Positions 24,394 through 34,285 of a DNA stretch of 64,000 nt are shown piece after piece. How positions within the stretch are numbered: the first letter of the stretch is position 1; each line of letters begins with the position of its first letter. Origin of the DNA: Ardenticatenales bacterium. Its GTDB lineage: Bacteria > Chloroflexota > Anaerolineae > Ardenticatenales > Ardenticatenaceae. The notes below the pieces were generated by a model. It was not told the DNA's origin. It did no database searches and saw only the letters and a list, made by a program, of their open reading frames with translations. The stretch covers positions 1 through 64,000 of the forward strand of contig JACKAZ010000012.1 in assembly GCA_020634795.1 (NCBI GenBank), given 5' to 3'. The position numbers and the translations under genes were made by a program.

Positions 24394-25831
24394 ATCAGAA
24401 CAATCGGGCGCGGGGATTGAGGCGCGGTTGGCCGAACTGCAGGAGCGCATCCAGGCGCAGATGGAAGCGCGGCGCGAGGCGCAGGAACCGCGTGCAATCG
24501 CCGAAATCGACGAGACGTTGGCGGCTTTGCGTGAGGCGCGGCAGCGTTTGTGGGATGAACGATTGGCGCTGCAGCAATCCAAACGCAGCCGAGAATGGCA
24601 GAGCCAGGCCGCGCCCCGCCGTCGCAAAGCCACGGCGAACAGCGCCTCTCCCCGCCGCAAAGCATTGCTGGCCATGGCGACCTTCGGCGGGATCGCCCTG
24701 CTGATGAGTGCGTTGCTGATCTGGGTCGCACAGCGCGTTCTCGTGGCCCCCAGCATCGAAGAGGCTTTGGCCGCGGGCGACAGCGAGTTCACGTGGCACG
24801 AAGGGATGGGACTGGAAGAGCGGATCAAAGCGGTCCAGCTTTCGCTCAATGAGGAAAAGATTTTCACGCCGATTAGCGATGACCCGACCGAGATCTCCTT
24901 TGAGATTCTGCCCGGGATGGCTGGCGGAACCGTCGCCGACGAATTGGAAGAAGAGGGATTGATCAGTGATGCGGCGCTCTTCGTTACTCTGATGGAGTTT
25001 CGCGGCGTCGATCAGAGCTTGGAGGCCGGGGTCTTCACGCTGCGGCGCAACATGTCGATGGATGAAGTGCTCTCTGCGCTGCAGCGGGCCGAACGGCGGG
25101 ATGAAGTGACCATCACCGTCTTGGAAGGATGGCGCGCCGAGGAGGTCGCGGCGATGTTGGAGGCCGAAGGCCTCGTCTCGGCGGAGGAGTACATGACCCT
25201 CGTCAACAACCCTGCGCTCTTTCCGGAATACCCCTTCTTGGCCGATCTGCCAGCAGGCGCTACCTTGGAAGGCTATCTCTTCCCCGATACGTACCGCATC
25301 TTTGGCGACGAGGCGAGTGCGGACTCGATCATCCGGCTCCAGCTCAGCACCTTCAACCGTCGCGTGCCCCCCGAACTGCGGCAAGCCGCCGTGGCGCGCG
25401 GCATGAGCCTCTTCCAAGCGGTGACGCTGGCCAGCATTGTGGAGCGGGAGGCCGTGGTGCCGGTCGAACGCGAGACGATTGCGGGGGTTTACATCAATCG
25501 CTGGCAGGATGGCACGGTGCTGAACGCCGATCCGACGATTCAATATGCGCTGGGCTATCAGCCCACCGAAGAGACGTGGTGGAAGCGCCCCTTGTCGCTG
25601 GACGATTTGGCGGTCGATTCGCCTTACAACAGCTACACCGTGGCGGGCTTACCGCCCGGCCCCATCGCCAATCCGGGCCTCGACGCGCTGCGTGCCACCA
25701 TCGAAGCGCCGCCAACCGACTACTACTACTTCGTTTCGCGCAACGATGGCACCCACGCCTTCGCCGTCACGCTGGAGGAGCACAACGCCAACGTCGCGCA
25801 ATTCCAATCGGCGGAATCGGCCCCGGAGTAG
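24386..25831 (+). CDS. mltG: Endolytic peptidoglycan transglycosylase MltG (YceG)
   Basis: A 481-residue membrane protein. The cytoplasmic N-terminus (about 95 residues, Glu/Arg-rich, coiled coil) is longer than usual. A transmembrane helix (AMATFGGIALLMSALLIWVAQ) follows, then a LysM-like region (FEILPGMAGGTVADELEEEGLI) and the YceG catalytic domain: LEGYLFPDTYRI, the catalytic Glu in VTLASIVEREAVV, ERETIAGVYINRW, LNADPTIQYALG, and SPYNSYTVAGLPPGPIANPG. It cuts nascent glycan strands and sets their length. GAGGGTGAGAAGG just before ATG 24386 provides the ribosome site. Confidence 0.94.
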   Translation: MAESEQSGAGIEARLAELQERIQAQMEARREAQEPRAIAEIDETLAALREARQRLWDERLALQQSKRSREWQSQAAPRRRKATANSASPRRKALLAMATFGGIALLMSALLIWVAQRVLVAPSIEEALAAGDSEFTWHEGMGLEERIKAVQLSLNEEKIFTPISDDPTEISFEILPGMAGGTVADELEEEGLISDAALFVTLMEFRGVDQSLEAGVFTLRRNMSMDEVLSALQRAERRDEVTITVLEGWRAEEVAAMLEAEGLVSAEEYMTLVNNPALFPEYPFLADLPAGATLEGYLFPDTYRIFGDEASADSIIRLQLSTFNRRVPPELRQAAVARGMSLFQAVTLASIVEREAVVPVERETIAGVYINRWQDGTVLNADPTIQYALGYQPTEETWWKRPLSLDDLAVDSPYNSYTVAGLPPGPIANPGLDALRATIEAPPTDYYYFVSRNDGTHAFAVTLEEHNANVAQFQSAESAPE

Positions 25832-26014
25832 GGGCCTCCAGCAAAAAGTGCCCTTGTGATCGGGAAGCGTGATGGGTCTAATTTCGGGTGCGTGTTGCGT
25901 GTTCGGTTGGCAAAGCAACGCGTAAGCAGGACGTCTCGATTCTCGATAAACCCCGCAGCACATTGAAATCAACTGCTGTGTCTCCGACCTCACCAACTGA
26001 TAAGAGAAACAACC
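25832..26014. other. Intergenic region between mltG and the ANTAR regulator
   Basis: No gene. GGCCCC/GGGGCC arms overlap the mltG stop (25820-25837) without a T-run, and a short reverse-strand 7-bp repeat lies at 25934-25947. A promoter for the regulator is expected but not clear. Confidence 0.5.
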
Positions 26015-26593
26015 ATGGCACGAACACGAATCATCATTGCGGACGACGAATCGATCATCCGCTTGGACTTGAAAGAAATCCTTGACACGTTGGGCTACCT
26101 CGTCGTCGGCGATGTCGGCGATGGTCAAAGTGCGGTCAACCTTGCCCGCGAACTGCGGCCCGATCTGGTCATCATGGATATCAAAATGCCCGGCATGGAT
26201 GGCATCGAAGCGGCCCGCATTCTCACCGAAGAGCGGATTGCCCCCGTGGTGCTCCTGACCGCCTTCGGGCAACGGGACTTGATCGAACGGGCAAAGGAGG
26301 CGGGGGTCGTTGCCTATCTGGTCAAACCTTTCCGCGAAAGCGACCTGACACCCGCGATCGAGATCGCCCTGGCCCGCTTCACCGAGTTCCGCGAGATGGA
26401 ATCGACCGCTGCCGATCTGAAAGACGCGCTCGAAACGCGCAAATTGGTCGATCGCGCCAAGGGCATCCTCATGGCCCAGCAGGGGATGAGCGAACAAGAA
26501 GCCTTCCGCCACATCCAAAAACTGAGTATGAACACCCGTAAGCCGATGCGCGACATCGCCGACGCCCTCATCCTGACGTTGGACAGCAGATAG
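26015..26593 (+). CDS. Response regulator with ANTAR RNA-binding output domain
   Basis: A 192-residue protein. The receiver domain (1-120) has the acidic pocket ADDES (D10, D11), phosphoacceptor D55 in VIMDIKMPGMDG, Thr in LLTAFGQ and Lys in YLVKPFRESD. The ANTAR domain (about 128-190) shows LKDALETRKLVDRAKGILM and EAFRHIQKLSMNTRKPMRDIA. ANTAR regulators bind paired hexanucleotide stem-loops in mRNA leaders and prevent termination. No partner histidine kinase is adjacent and no ANTAR target hairpin was recognised nearby, so its regulon lies elsewhere. Confidence 0.93.
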   Translation: MARTRIIIADDESIIRLDLKEILDTLGYLVVGDVGDGQSAVNLARELRPDLVIMDIKMPGMDGIEAARILTEERIAPVVLLTAFGQRDLIERAKEAGVVAYLVKPFRESDLTPAIEIALARFTEFREMESTAADLKDALETRKLVDRAKGILMAQQGMSEQEAFRHIQKLSMNTRKPMRDIADALILTLDSR

Positions 26594-26816
26594 AGAATAG
26601 TGCCTGGTGCATGGGAGCCATTGGAAAGCCGTGCAAACACAACGTCGTTCCGTTGTAATCGCAAGGAAGGCGTGGCACCGACATGTGTAGGGCTTTGATA
26701 CAATGCGCAACACCACCCCATTCTCCATTCTCCATTCTCCACGTGCCACATCACGGGTCACGACCCATAAGAATTTCTCACTAATCGAACAGACAACCGT
26801 CATCCCGAGGTAGCTC

Positions 26817-28106
26817 ATGCCCGAATCTCCCTCACCCAAAATGCCATGGGGGCGCACGTTCCTGCTTGGCTTTGGCTTCTTTGGCATCTCGTTGCTTTGG
26901 CCGTTGTACGATAGTTTTGTCCCGCTCTTTCTGCGGAATTTTGGGCTGTCGAATCGCGTCGTCGGTCTGGGGATGACGATTGACAATTACGTCAACATGT
27001 TCATCCAGCCGTGGGCAGGGACACGTTCCGACCGGACATGGAACCGCTTCGGACGGCGCTTCCCCTTCATCATCGCCGCCGCTCCGCTGGCTGCCCTGGG
27101 GATGTTCGCCATGCCCTTTGCGGCGGATCGGTCGTTAATGCTCCTTTTCGCGGCAATGTTCCTCTTCACCCTCTCCATGGCGTTTTTCCGTACCCCCACG
27201 GTGGCCTTGCTGGGCGACATGTTCCCCGACACGCTCCGCTCCAAGGCGAACGGTATCATCAACTTCATGGGCGTGTTTGCGGGCGTTTTGGCCTTCGTGC
27301 TCGGCGGCATCCTTTTCGACATGGCGTCGTGGTATCCCTTCGTTGCCTTTCCCATCGCCATGCTCCTGATCCTTGCCATCTTGGTCACGCGCATCCGCGA
27401 GCCAGAGGTGCCCTACGGCGGCAACGAACCCAGCCCCGGGCTGCGTGAAACGTTTCGCAGCCTCTGGAACGATTCGGACCGCAACGCCCTGATCATCTTA
27501 CTGGCGCTGCTACTCTGGTCGGTTGGCATCACGGCGGTCCAAGCGTTTTGGACGCTCTTTGGCGTGAACGAGCTGGGCTTGGCCGAAGGGGCCGCTTCCC
27601 AACTCTTGAGCTTCTACCCCTTGGCGGGCTTGCTCAGCGCCATTCCGGGCGGCTATCTGGGTGCGGCCATCGGACGGCGCAACACCATCATCATCATGCT
27701 GGCGATCGTGGCGGCGCTGCTCGGTGTGATCTTCTGGATCCCCGCCGAGATGCTCTCTGGCGCGGGCGCCTTTACGCTGATGGCCCCCAACACGTGGTTC
27801 GCCACCCGCGGCATCCAACTGATCATCCTGCTGCTGCTCGGCGTCGGCGGCGCGATGACCATCGTCACGGTCAACATCTTGCCCCTTCTCTTCCACAACG
27901 CACCCGATGGACAGATCGGCGGCTTCACCGGCCTTTACTATGTGGCCGGTTCGATTGCCAGCATCCTCGGCCCGCCGCTCGGCGGCACGCTGGCCGATCT
28001 GACGGGCAGCTACCGCTCCATCCTTCTTTTCGCCCCCTTCTGGGTGATTCTTGGCCTGATCGTGATGCTTTTCGTGCGGGAGCAACGGCCGCCCGTGGCG
28101 GCCTAA
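26817..28106 (+). CDS. MFS transporter (SLC45/GPH sugar-symporter-like)
   Basis: A 429-residue protein with 12 predicted helices. Features are LLWPLYDSFVPLFLRNFGLSN in helix 1, then MFIQPWAGTRSDRTWNRFGRRFPFI, the loop 2-3 signature of the sucrose/SLC45-like and GPH group, and FRTPTVALLGDMFPDTLRSKANG in helix 4-5. The second half repeats the pattern (GGYLGAAIGRRNTII). It likely moves a sugar or related solute with a cation; the substrate is not readable. ATG 26817 has CGAGG seven bases upstream. It appears monocistronic. Confidence 0.83.
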   Translation: MPESPSPKMPWGRTFLLGFGFFGISLLWPLYDSFVPLFLRNFGLSNRVVGLGMTIDNYVNMFIQPWAGTRSDRTWNRFGRRFPFIIAAAPLAALGMFAMPFAADRSLMLLFAAMFLFTLSMAFFRTPTVALLGDMFPDTLRSKANGIINFMGVFAGVLAFVLGGILFDMASWYPFVAFPIAMLLILAILVTRIREPEVPYGGNEPSPGLRETFRSLWNDSDRNALIILLALLLWSVGITAVQAFWTLFGVNELGLAEGAASQLLSFYPLAGLLSAIPGGYLGAAIGRRNTIIIMLAIVAALLGVIFWIPAEMLSGAGAFTLMAPNTWFATRGIQLIILLLLGVGGAMTIVTVNILPLLFHNAPDGQIGGFTGLYYVAGSIASILGPPLGGTLADLTGSYRSILLFAPFWVILGLIVMLFVREQRPPVAA

Positions 28107-28153
28107 CGGTCACTTGACAGGGTCATGATCCATTCGATTCGTCGCTTTCCAAC

Positions 28154-31100
28154 ATGATTGCCGAACTTCGCCTCGCCCCCGCGCTCGCGGTTGCGTGGCG
28201 CGATCTGGCGGCGCAGCTACGCGCCACTCCGGACGCTGATCTGCTGCTGCCCAACGTGCGGGCCAGCCGCTATGCGGCCCGCGTGCTAACGGAAGTCGCC
28301 GCGCCCACTTCCTACAACTTCTACTCCTTGGCGGAACGCATTACCGGCCAGCCGCGCGCGGACGACAGCCTGATCCGTATGCTGCTGCGCCAAACCCTAT
28401 CCGCGATGCAGGCGGCGGGTGAGCTGACCACCTTTGCCCCCGTCGCCACATTCCCCGGCTTCGAACAACTGCTCATCGAATGGCTGCGCGAGATCAAGCA
28501 GGTCGGTGCCACGACCGAGCAGGTGCGAGCGGCCATCCAGAACGAGCGTGACCGACAACTGGCCGGCCTCTATAAACGGTATCAGGCTTGGCTGGACGCC
28601 CACGACCGATACGATGCCGAAGGGTTGCTCTGGTATAGCGCCGAACGGGTCGAGCGTGGCGACGTGCCGCTCCCTACCACGCCGCTCTTGCTGATCGGCT
28701 TCGATCAGTTCAACCCGCTCCAGCTCCGTTTGCTCAACGCCCTCAGTCGCCACCGCCCGATCACCATCACGCTGCTGGCCGCGCCGCAGGACGAAGCGCG
28801 GCGGGGCATGGGCCGTCTCCGTCGGGCGCAGCAGCGCATCGTCGATACGCTGCAACCCGCCGCCATCCATCGCTTGCCCGACGCCGGAGCAACGGATACG
28901 CTGGGCCATCTGCGCCGCGCCCTCTTTGCCACGGACGGCGTGACCCCGCGCCCCAACGATGGACGACTGCGGGCCACCACGGCCCCCACGCGGGAGGACG
29001 AGGTACGGGCCGCGCTGCGCCATGTCAAGGCGCTGTTGGATCAGGGTGTCGCCTCGCAGGACATCGCCATCGCCGCGCCAGAGCCGGCGCGTTACGCGCG
29101 GCTGATCGACGATCTGGCCCAGCAAGCGGCGCTGCCCCTCGCCGTGGCGCAGCCGCTGCTCCAGCAGCCGATCCTCGAAGCGCTGGTCAATCTGCTTCAG
29201 CTCGCGCCCCACTTCCCGTGGCGCAGCACGATGGCCGCCCTCGACTCGCCCTACGTCCGTCAGCCCTTTTTGGACGAGGCGCAACGTCAGGAGCTGGCGC
29301 TGCTGAGCCGCCAGCGCCCCGTGGTCGAGGGGCGCGGCCAATGGTGGGCCGCGCTGGAGCCGCGCGACGAGACGAATTGGGATGCGGAACTCGGCCCCAC
29401 CCCCCGCGCCGCCGAGCTGGACGAAGACAGCTTGCGGGCGATCCGCGACGGCTTGGCCGCTTTCTTCGATCGGCTCACGCCGCCCCCCAGCGCAACAGGT
29501 GCGACCTTTGTGGGCTGGATCGAGGCGGCGCTCCTCGGTGACGAAGAGGAGGATGCGGTGCAGGGCGACTCGTTGGCGCTGCGTCGCGCCGCGGCCGAAG
29601 GGCCGTTCAATGAGCGGGACATGCCCGTCCTGAGGCAAGCGATGGACTCCGCCCACCGGCTGGCCGCCTCGCTGCGGGCCATGGGCCGCGACCGGTTGGC
29701 GTGGCCAGCCTTCCGCAGCGAGCTGTTGGCGCAGTGGGGGCGTGAAAATTTTGTATTGGCCGACCCGAACCGCGTCCCGCTGCTGCACATCGGCGAGGCC
29801 CGCGCGATTCCCGTCGTGCACCTGATCGTCTTGGGGATGAGCGAGGGCGAGTTCCCGACCGCGCCGACCCCCGACCCGCTCTACAGCCCGCAGGAGCGGC
29901 GCGACTCGCCGCTCGATTTGGCGACGCCGGACGATGAGGAAGATGAGGCGATCTGGTGGCAGGAGGTCGGACGGGTGAGCGGCTCGCTCCATCTGCTGCG
30001 CCCCCGCTTGGACGAGCGCCACGCCGCCTGGCCCGCCTCGCCGCTCTGGCAGGCGACGTTGGCGACCGTCATCCCGTCGCCCCTGACCGAGGCCACGCGA
30101 CGGCTCGGCGCGCTCCCCACGCCGGACGAGGCGCTGGACGATGCGGAACGTCTCTTGGCCGCCGTCGACGCCCCCGACGAGGCGCTGGCGACGCGCCAAC
30201 CGATGTGGGACGGCGTCTTGCGCGGGGTGGCGCTGATGCAACAGCGCAATAGCCTCGAAATCGCTGGGCCGTTCGAGGGGATGATCGACGATGCCGAGCT
30301 GCAACGGGAATTGGCCGCGCAGTTCGCCGAAGCACGGCGCTGGAGTGTTTCCCGCCTGAACGATTACCACCGCTGCCCCTACGGCTTTTTCGCCCGCCAC
30401 GTCCTGGCGCTTGAGCCGCAGCCCTCACCCCCCGATGGGATGACCCCTGCGCAGCGGGGCAGCCTGATCCACCACATCCTCGAAAGTGTCGTCGCCGCCG
30501 CACGAGACCAGGCGTGCCATCCTTGCGCCCGCCACGCGGCACCGCTGGCCGCGCTGCTCGATCAACAGTGTGACCGCATCTTCGCTTTTGCCCCGCTCGC
30601 CTTCGGCTTCCGACCCAGTGCGCTCTGGCCACAGGCGCAGCAGGAGATCCGCCAGATGCTCCACGCCCTGTTGCGCTGGGAATGTGAGATCAACGATGTG
30701 CTGGCCCATCCCTTCCAGCCCTACCACCAAGAGTGGCGTTTCGGGATCGACCCCGATGGCGCCGACGCACTGACGATTGAGCACGACGGCGTACGGCTGC
30801 GGCTGCGGGGCGTGGTGGATCGGATCGACCGCGATCGCGTGGGTCGCCTGCGGATCATCGACTACAAATCGGGCGCAACCCCGATCACAGGGACGGATGT
30901 GGCGAAGGGGCGCTCGATGCAGGTCGCGCTCTACGCGCTGGCCGTCGAACGCTTGCTCCCCGACGGTGAGGTCGCCGAGAGCTTCTATCTCCACCTGCCC
31001 AACCGCAAACAGGGCGGCTTCTTGGCCTTCAACGGCTCGGTGCAACAGCATGGCACGGTCCGCGAAGCGCTGGACAAAACGGTCGAGGCGGTGCGGGGCG

Positions 31101-31246
31101 CACGGACGGGTCGCTTCCCCAGCGCCCCCTCCAAGCCCCACCAAGAACGCGCCTGCTCGCCCTACTGCGAATTGGCCGCACTCTGCCGCGTCTCGCGGGC
31201 GCAGTGGGCGAAGGCGGCGATGACGCCCGAAGAGGAAGGCGAATGA
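28154..31246 (+). CDS. addB: AddB-like ATP-dependent nuclease subunit (PD-(D/E)XK, Fe-S)
   Basis: A 1030-residue protein. The N-terminal two thirds resemble an inactivated UvrD-like helicase without a Walker A motif (the N-terminus reads LLLPNVRASRYAARVL). The C-terminal nuclease has GVVDRIDRDRVGRLRIIDYKSG (active site near 885-906) and then QVALYALAVERL. Four cysteines expected for the 4Fe-4S cluster surround it: one in YHRCPYGFF near 738 and three in CSPYCELAALC near 1000-1010. It pairs with the helicase encoded next (ATGA overlap) to resect double-strand breaks and load RecA. The symbol is by family; sequence divergence from Bacillus AddB is large. Confidence 0.85.
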   Translation: MIAELRLAPALAVAWRDLAAQLRATPDADLLLPNVRASRYAARVLTEVAAPTSYNFYSLAERITGQPRADDSLIRMLLRQTLSAMQAAGELTTFAPVATFPGFEQLLIEWLREIKQVGATTEQVRAAIQNERDRQLAGLYKRYQAWLDAHDRYDAEGLLWYSAERVERGDVPLPTTPLLLIGFDQFNPLQLRLLNALSRHRPITITLLAAPQDEARRGMGRLRRAQQRIVDTLQPAAIHRLPDAGATDTLGHLRRALFATDGVTPRPNDGRLRATTAPTREDEVRAALRHVKALLDQGVASQDIAIAAPEPARYARLIDDLAQQAALPLAVAQPLLQQPILEALVNLLQLAPHFPWRSTMAALDSPYVRQPFLDEAQRQELALLSRQRPVVEGRGQWWAALEPRDETNWDAELGPTPRAAELDEDSLRAIRDGLAAFFDRLTPPPSATGATFVGWIEAALLGDEEEDAVQGDSLALRRAAAEGPFNERDMPVLRQAMDSAHRLAASLRAMGRDRLAWPAFRSELLAQWGRENFVLADPNRVPLLHIGEARAIPVVHLIVLGMSEGEFPTAPTPDPLYSPQERRDSPLDLATPDDEEDEAIWWQEVGRVSGSLHLLRPRLDERHAAWPASPLWQATLATVIPSPLTEATRRLGALPTPDEALDDAERLLAAVDAPDEALATRQPMWDGVLRGVALMQQRNSLEIAGPFEGMIDDAELQRELAAQFAEARRWSVSRLNDYHRCPYGFFARHVLALEPQPSPPDGMTPAQRGSLIHHILESVVAAARDQACHPCARHAAPLAALLDQQCDRIFAFAPLAFGFRPSALWPQAQQEIRQMLHALLRWECEINDVLAHPFQPYHQEWRFGIDPDGADALTIEHDGVRLRLRGVVDRIDRDRVGRLRIIDYKSGATPITGTDVAKGRSMQVALYALAVERLLPDGEVAESFYLHLPNRKQGGFLAFNGSVQQHGTVREALDKTVEAVRGARTGRFPSAPSKPHQERACSPYCELAALCRVSRAQWAKAAMTPEEEGE

Positions 31247-33837
31247 GCCGCCGCTTGACCGCCGCCCAGCAGCGGGCCGTTGATCACGAGGGGCCAGCAC
31301 TGGTGGTGCAGGCGGGCGCGGGCACGGGCAAAACGACCGTGCTGGTGGCGCGTTTCCTGCGGCTGCTGGCCGACAATCCCGAGTGGCCGCTGGAGAGCAT
31401 CGTCGCGATCACCTTCACCGACAAGGCGGCGCGTGAGATGCGCGACCGGTTGCGCCGCGCCATCGACGGGCGCGCGGCGACGGAGGGCGGGCGCTGGCAC
31501 GAACGGCAACGTCAGTTGTCGCGGCTGCGGGTGACCACGATCCACGCCTTTTGCGCGATGATCCTGCGCGAGAACGCCATCGCCGCCAAGCTCGATCCGC
31601 GTTTCACCGTGCTGGACGAGCGGGAGGCAGCCCTGCTTCAGGAGGAGGCGCTGGCCGCAACTCTCGCCGCCCTCGTCAACGAGGAGAGCGCGTCCCGTCC
31701 CTTGCTCGATGCGCTGCAACTCCGCGATCTCCGCCAAGAGCTGTCGGCGTTGCTCCAGCAGCGGGGTACGGTCACGCGGCTCTTTGCGGCGCTGCCCACG
31801 GCCGAGGCATGGCTGGCCCAATGGCAGGCCGAACAGCCCGCGCGCCATCGGCAGGGATGGGCCTGGCTCAATCAGCGCCATCCGCAGCTCGCGGCGGCGC
31901 TTGCCCATCTCCCCGCCGTGCCCATCGTCGACCCCAGCGATAGGCTGGCCGCCGCGGTCGAGGCGGGGCAGCAGGGCGCGGCGCTGATCAACAGCGAACA
32001 ATGGCTGGCCGCGATGGAACAGTTCGAGACGATCAACCTCGTCGGCGGGAAAGCCGCTGCGTGGGGTGGCAAAGAGGCGTTGCAAGCAACCAAGGTGATG
32101 CTCAAGGCGTTGCGCGAAGCTGCGCAAGAGGCCTTGAAATTCGGCCTCTTCGCCCCGCTCGACGAACAGGACGAAGCCGCTGCGGCACAGTTGCAGCGCT
32201 GGAAGTCGCTCTGGCAACAGCTCGATGTGCGCTACAGCACGCTCAAGGCGCAGCGCCAAGCGCTCGACTACGACGATCTGGAGCTGTACACGCTGGCCCT
32301 GCTCGACCAAGCGCCGCCGAGCGAGCGGCTGCACCTCTTCCGTGCGTCGATCCGCGAGCTGATGGTCGACGAATATCAGGATACGAATCCGACCCAGCGA
32401 GAGATCATCGACCATCTCGCGCCGGTCGGCGGCGCCATCCGCCGCTTCATTGTGGGGGATGCGAAACAGAGCATCTACCGTTTCCGGCAGGCGCAGGTGT
32501 CGGTTTACAGCGAAACGGTGGCCGAGATTCAGCGGCGCGTCGGGGTCGCCCCCGTGGTGCTCGACCACTCCTTTCGCACCCAGCCGCGCCTGTTGGCGGC
32601 GCTCAACGCGCAGTTTGACGCGCTGTTGGCCCCGCTTGGCCCCTCGCACGAGCCGTGGGAGGCCGCGCCGGAACCGCTGGCCACGACCCTGGCCGCGCCG
32701 GACCACGCTCCGCTTCGTGTAGCCATTGTAGAATCGCCGTCACGCACGGCGGTCGCGCGGCGGCGCGAGGCCGAGGGGCAGTGGGTCGCGGCCCAGTTCA
32801 AAGCGTGGCATCAGCGCGGCATCCCGTGGGACGAGATGGCGCTGCTCTTGCGGAGCACGACGGGCCTGGACGCTTACGAGCGGGCCTTCAAAGCCGAGGG
32901 CGTGCCCTACGTCACGACGGCGGGCCGCTATTTCTACGAACAGCGCGAAGTGCAGGACACGCTGGCTCTGCTTGCGGCGCTGCACCGCCCTGCCGATGAC
33001 CTGGCGTTGGCGACGATCCTGCGCTCACCCCTCTTTGCGCTGAGCGACGAAACGCTCTATCGGCTGCGCTGGCATGACGACACGGGCCAGCGCTGTGACG
33101 TGCCGCGCCCCTTCCACCACGCGCTGCGCGAACCACCGCCCAGCGCCCAGCCCGAAGCGGTGGCGCGTGCCGACACGCTGCTGCGTGAGCTGTGGACGTT
33201 GCGAGGCTATGTGTCGGTGGCCCAACTGCTGGAGCGTGCGCTGCTGCTGACGGGCTTCGAGGCGATGCTGGCGCTGGACGATAGTGGGGAGATGGGCAGT
33301 CGACGGCGGGCGAATCTCCGCAAGCTGGTGACGCAGGCGCGCGACTTCGGCGGGGCCGATGTGGGTGCCTTCCTTGACAGCGTCAGCCTTGTGACCGCTG
33401 CCTCTCTGCGCGAAAACGAGGCGATTGCCAGCGATCCGCAGGGCGGAGCCGTCTCGATCATGACGGTTCATGGCGCGAAAGGGTTGGAATTCGAGGTCGT
33501 CGCGCTGGGTGATCTGCGCGGCGGTCGGCGGGGCAGCAGCCACCGCCCCGTGATTCGCCACGACCCGCTCTTTGGCATGGTCGCCGCCACCCGCGACGCC
33601 GACGGCGAACGCGGCTACCCCACAAGCTACCAGCAGGCCGAGTGGCTGGAGGCGCGGTTGGAGGAGGCGGAGGGCAAGCGCTTGCTCTACGTCGCCATGA
33701 CCCGCGCCAAGCGGCAACTGTTGCTGGCGGGCGAGCTTGGCGGCACCGACAATGCCCTTGATCGGCTGCTGGCGGGCTGGGAGGCGGCGGGCTACGACGA
33801 AGGCATCGATGTAGAGCGCGTTGTGGTCGAAGCGTAA
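31243..33837 (+). CDS. addA: UvrD/AddA-like helicase without C-terminal nuclease domain
   Basis: An 864-residue superfamily 1A helicase. Motifs in order: VVQAGAGTGKTT (residues 21-32), VAITFTDKAAREM, TTIHAFCAMI, DEYQDTNPTQ (near 374), VGDAKQSIYRFRQ (near 405), MTVHGAKGLEFEV (near 739) and YVAMTRAKRQLLL (near 816). Canonical AddA is about 1200 residues and adds a PD-(D/E)XK nuclease after motif VI; here the protein ends some 35 residues after it, so the only nuclease in the pair is in AddB. The start at 31243 overlaps the addB stop. Fourteen bases after its stop begins a 396-bp tandem duplication, so loss of a former 3' end is possible. Confidence 0.85.
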   Translation: MSRRLTAAQQRAVDHEGPALVVQAGAGTGKTTVLVARFLRLLADNPEWPLESIVAITFTDKAAREMRDRLRRAIDGRAATEGGRWHERQRQLSRLRVTTIHAFCAMILRENAIAAKLDPRFTVLDEREAALLQEEALAATLAALVNEESASRPLLDALQLRDLRQELSALLQQRGTVTRLFAALPTAEAWLAQWQAEQPARHRQGWAWLNQRHPQLAAALAHLPAVPIVDPSDRLAAAVEAGQQGAALINSEQWLAAMEQFETINLVGGKAAAWGGKEALQATKVMLKALREAAQEALKFGLFAPLDEQDEAAAAQLQRWKSLWQQLDVRYSTLKAQRQALDYDDLELYTLALLDQAPPSERLHLFRASIRELMVDEYQDTNPTQREIIDHLAPVGGAIRRFIVGDAKQSIYRFRQAQVSVYSETVAEIQRRVGVAPVVLDHSFRTQPRLLAALNAQFDALLAPLGPSHEPWEAAPEPLATTLAAPDHAPLRVAIVESPSRTAVARRREAEGQWVAAQFKAWHQRGIPWDEMALLLRSTTGLDAYERAFKAEGVPYVTTAGRYFYEQREVQDTLALLAALHRPADDLALATILRSPLFALSDETLYRLRWHDDTGQRCDVPRPFHHALREPPPSAQPEAVARADTLLRELWTLRGYVSVAQLLERALLLTGFEAMLALDDSGEMGSRRRANLRKLVTQARDFGGADVGAFLDSVSLVTAASLRENEAIASDPQGGAVSIMTVHGAKGLEFEVVALGDLRGGRRGSSHRPVIRHDPLFGMVAATRDADGERGYPTSYQQAEWLEARLEEAEGKRLLYVAMTRAKRQLLLAGELGGTDNALDRLLAGWEAAGYDEGIDVERVVVEA

Positions 33838-33889
33838 TGCAAGGCGCAAGATGCAACGAGCGGGCGCTGTGTTTACGTTGCGCATGTAG

Positions 33890-33910
33890 GGGCGGGCCTT
33901 GTGCCCGCCC
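33890..33910. repeat. REP-like palindrome, copy 2
   Basis: GGGCGGGC-CTTGT-GCCCGCCC, identical to 13307-13327. Confidence 0.8.
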
Positions 33911-34106
33911 TCCTCGATTGCCAGCAGGGACATTGTCGAGGCAGCCGCTCGACGGGTGAGGCAGAGAGCAATACCCCGTGGCACACGGCCGCAGTCGTGG
34001 CGCGTTGCGCCAGATTCTTCGCTCCGCTCAGAATGACAAGTCGGTGGGAGTGATCGCGCGGCTTTAACATCCGGCCCGCTCCCTCGCTTCCCACCTTTCC
34101 TCCGCG

Positions 34107-34235
34107 TTACAAGTAGCCGAGGCTTTGCAAATCCTCGCGCGGCTCGGTGAAGGAGCAGGAGCCGTAGGAGATGAGGGCGCGTTGGCGGAGATCCGCGATT
34201 TGTTCCGTGGTGGTGCGGAGGTTCGCATCGTCGGT
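34107..34235 (-). pseudogene. Duplicated 3' fragment of the gene at 34503-35486
   Basis: The minus strand encodes a near-copy of the C-terminal ~40 residues of the neighbouring gene (TTEQIADLRQRALISYGSCS, ending QSLGYL and stop). It was produced by the 396-bp tandem duplication and has no start of its own; upstream of the junction the similarity stops. Confidence 0.75.
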
Positions 34236-34285
34236 GAAGGTGCACGATGTAACGAGTGGGCGCTGTGTTGACGTTGCGCATGTAG

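Noticed and set aside
28397..30400. A 667-codon open frame antisense to addB, and similar long antisense frames at 4514-5677, 23635-24867, 31162-32706 and 33025-34626
   Set aside because: Their proteins are Arg/Gly/Gln-rich with no domain, no ribosome site, and they oppose genes with clear family motifs; long antisense frames are expected at this GC content.
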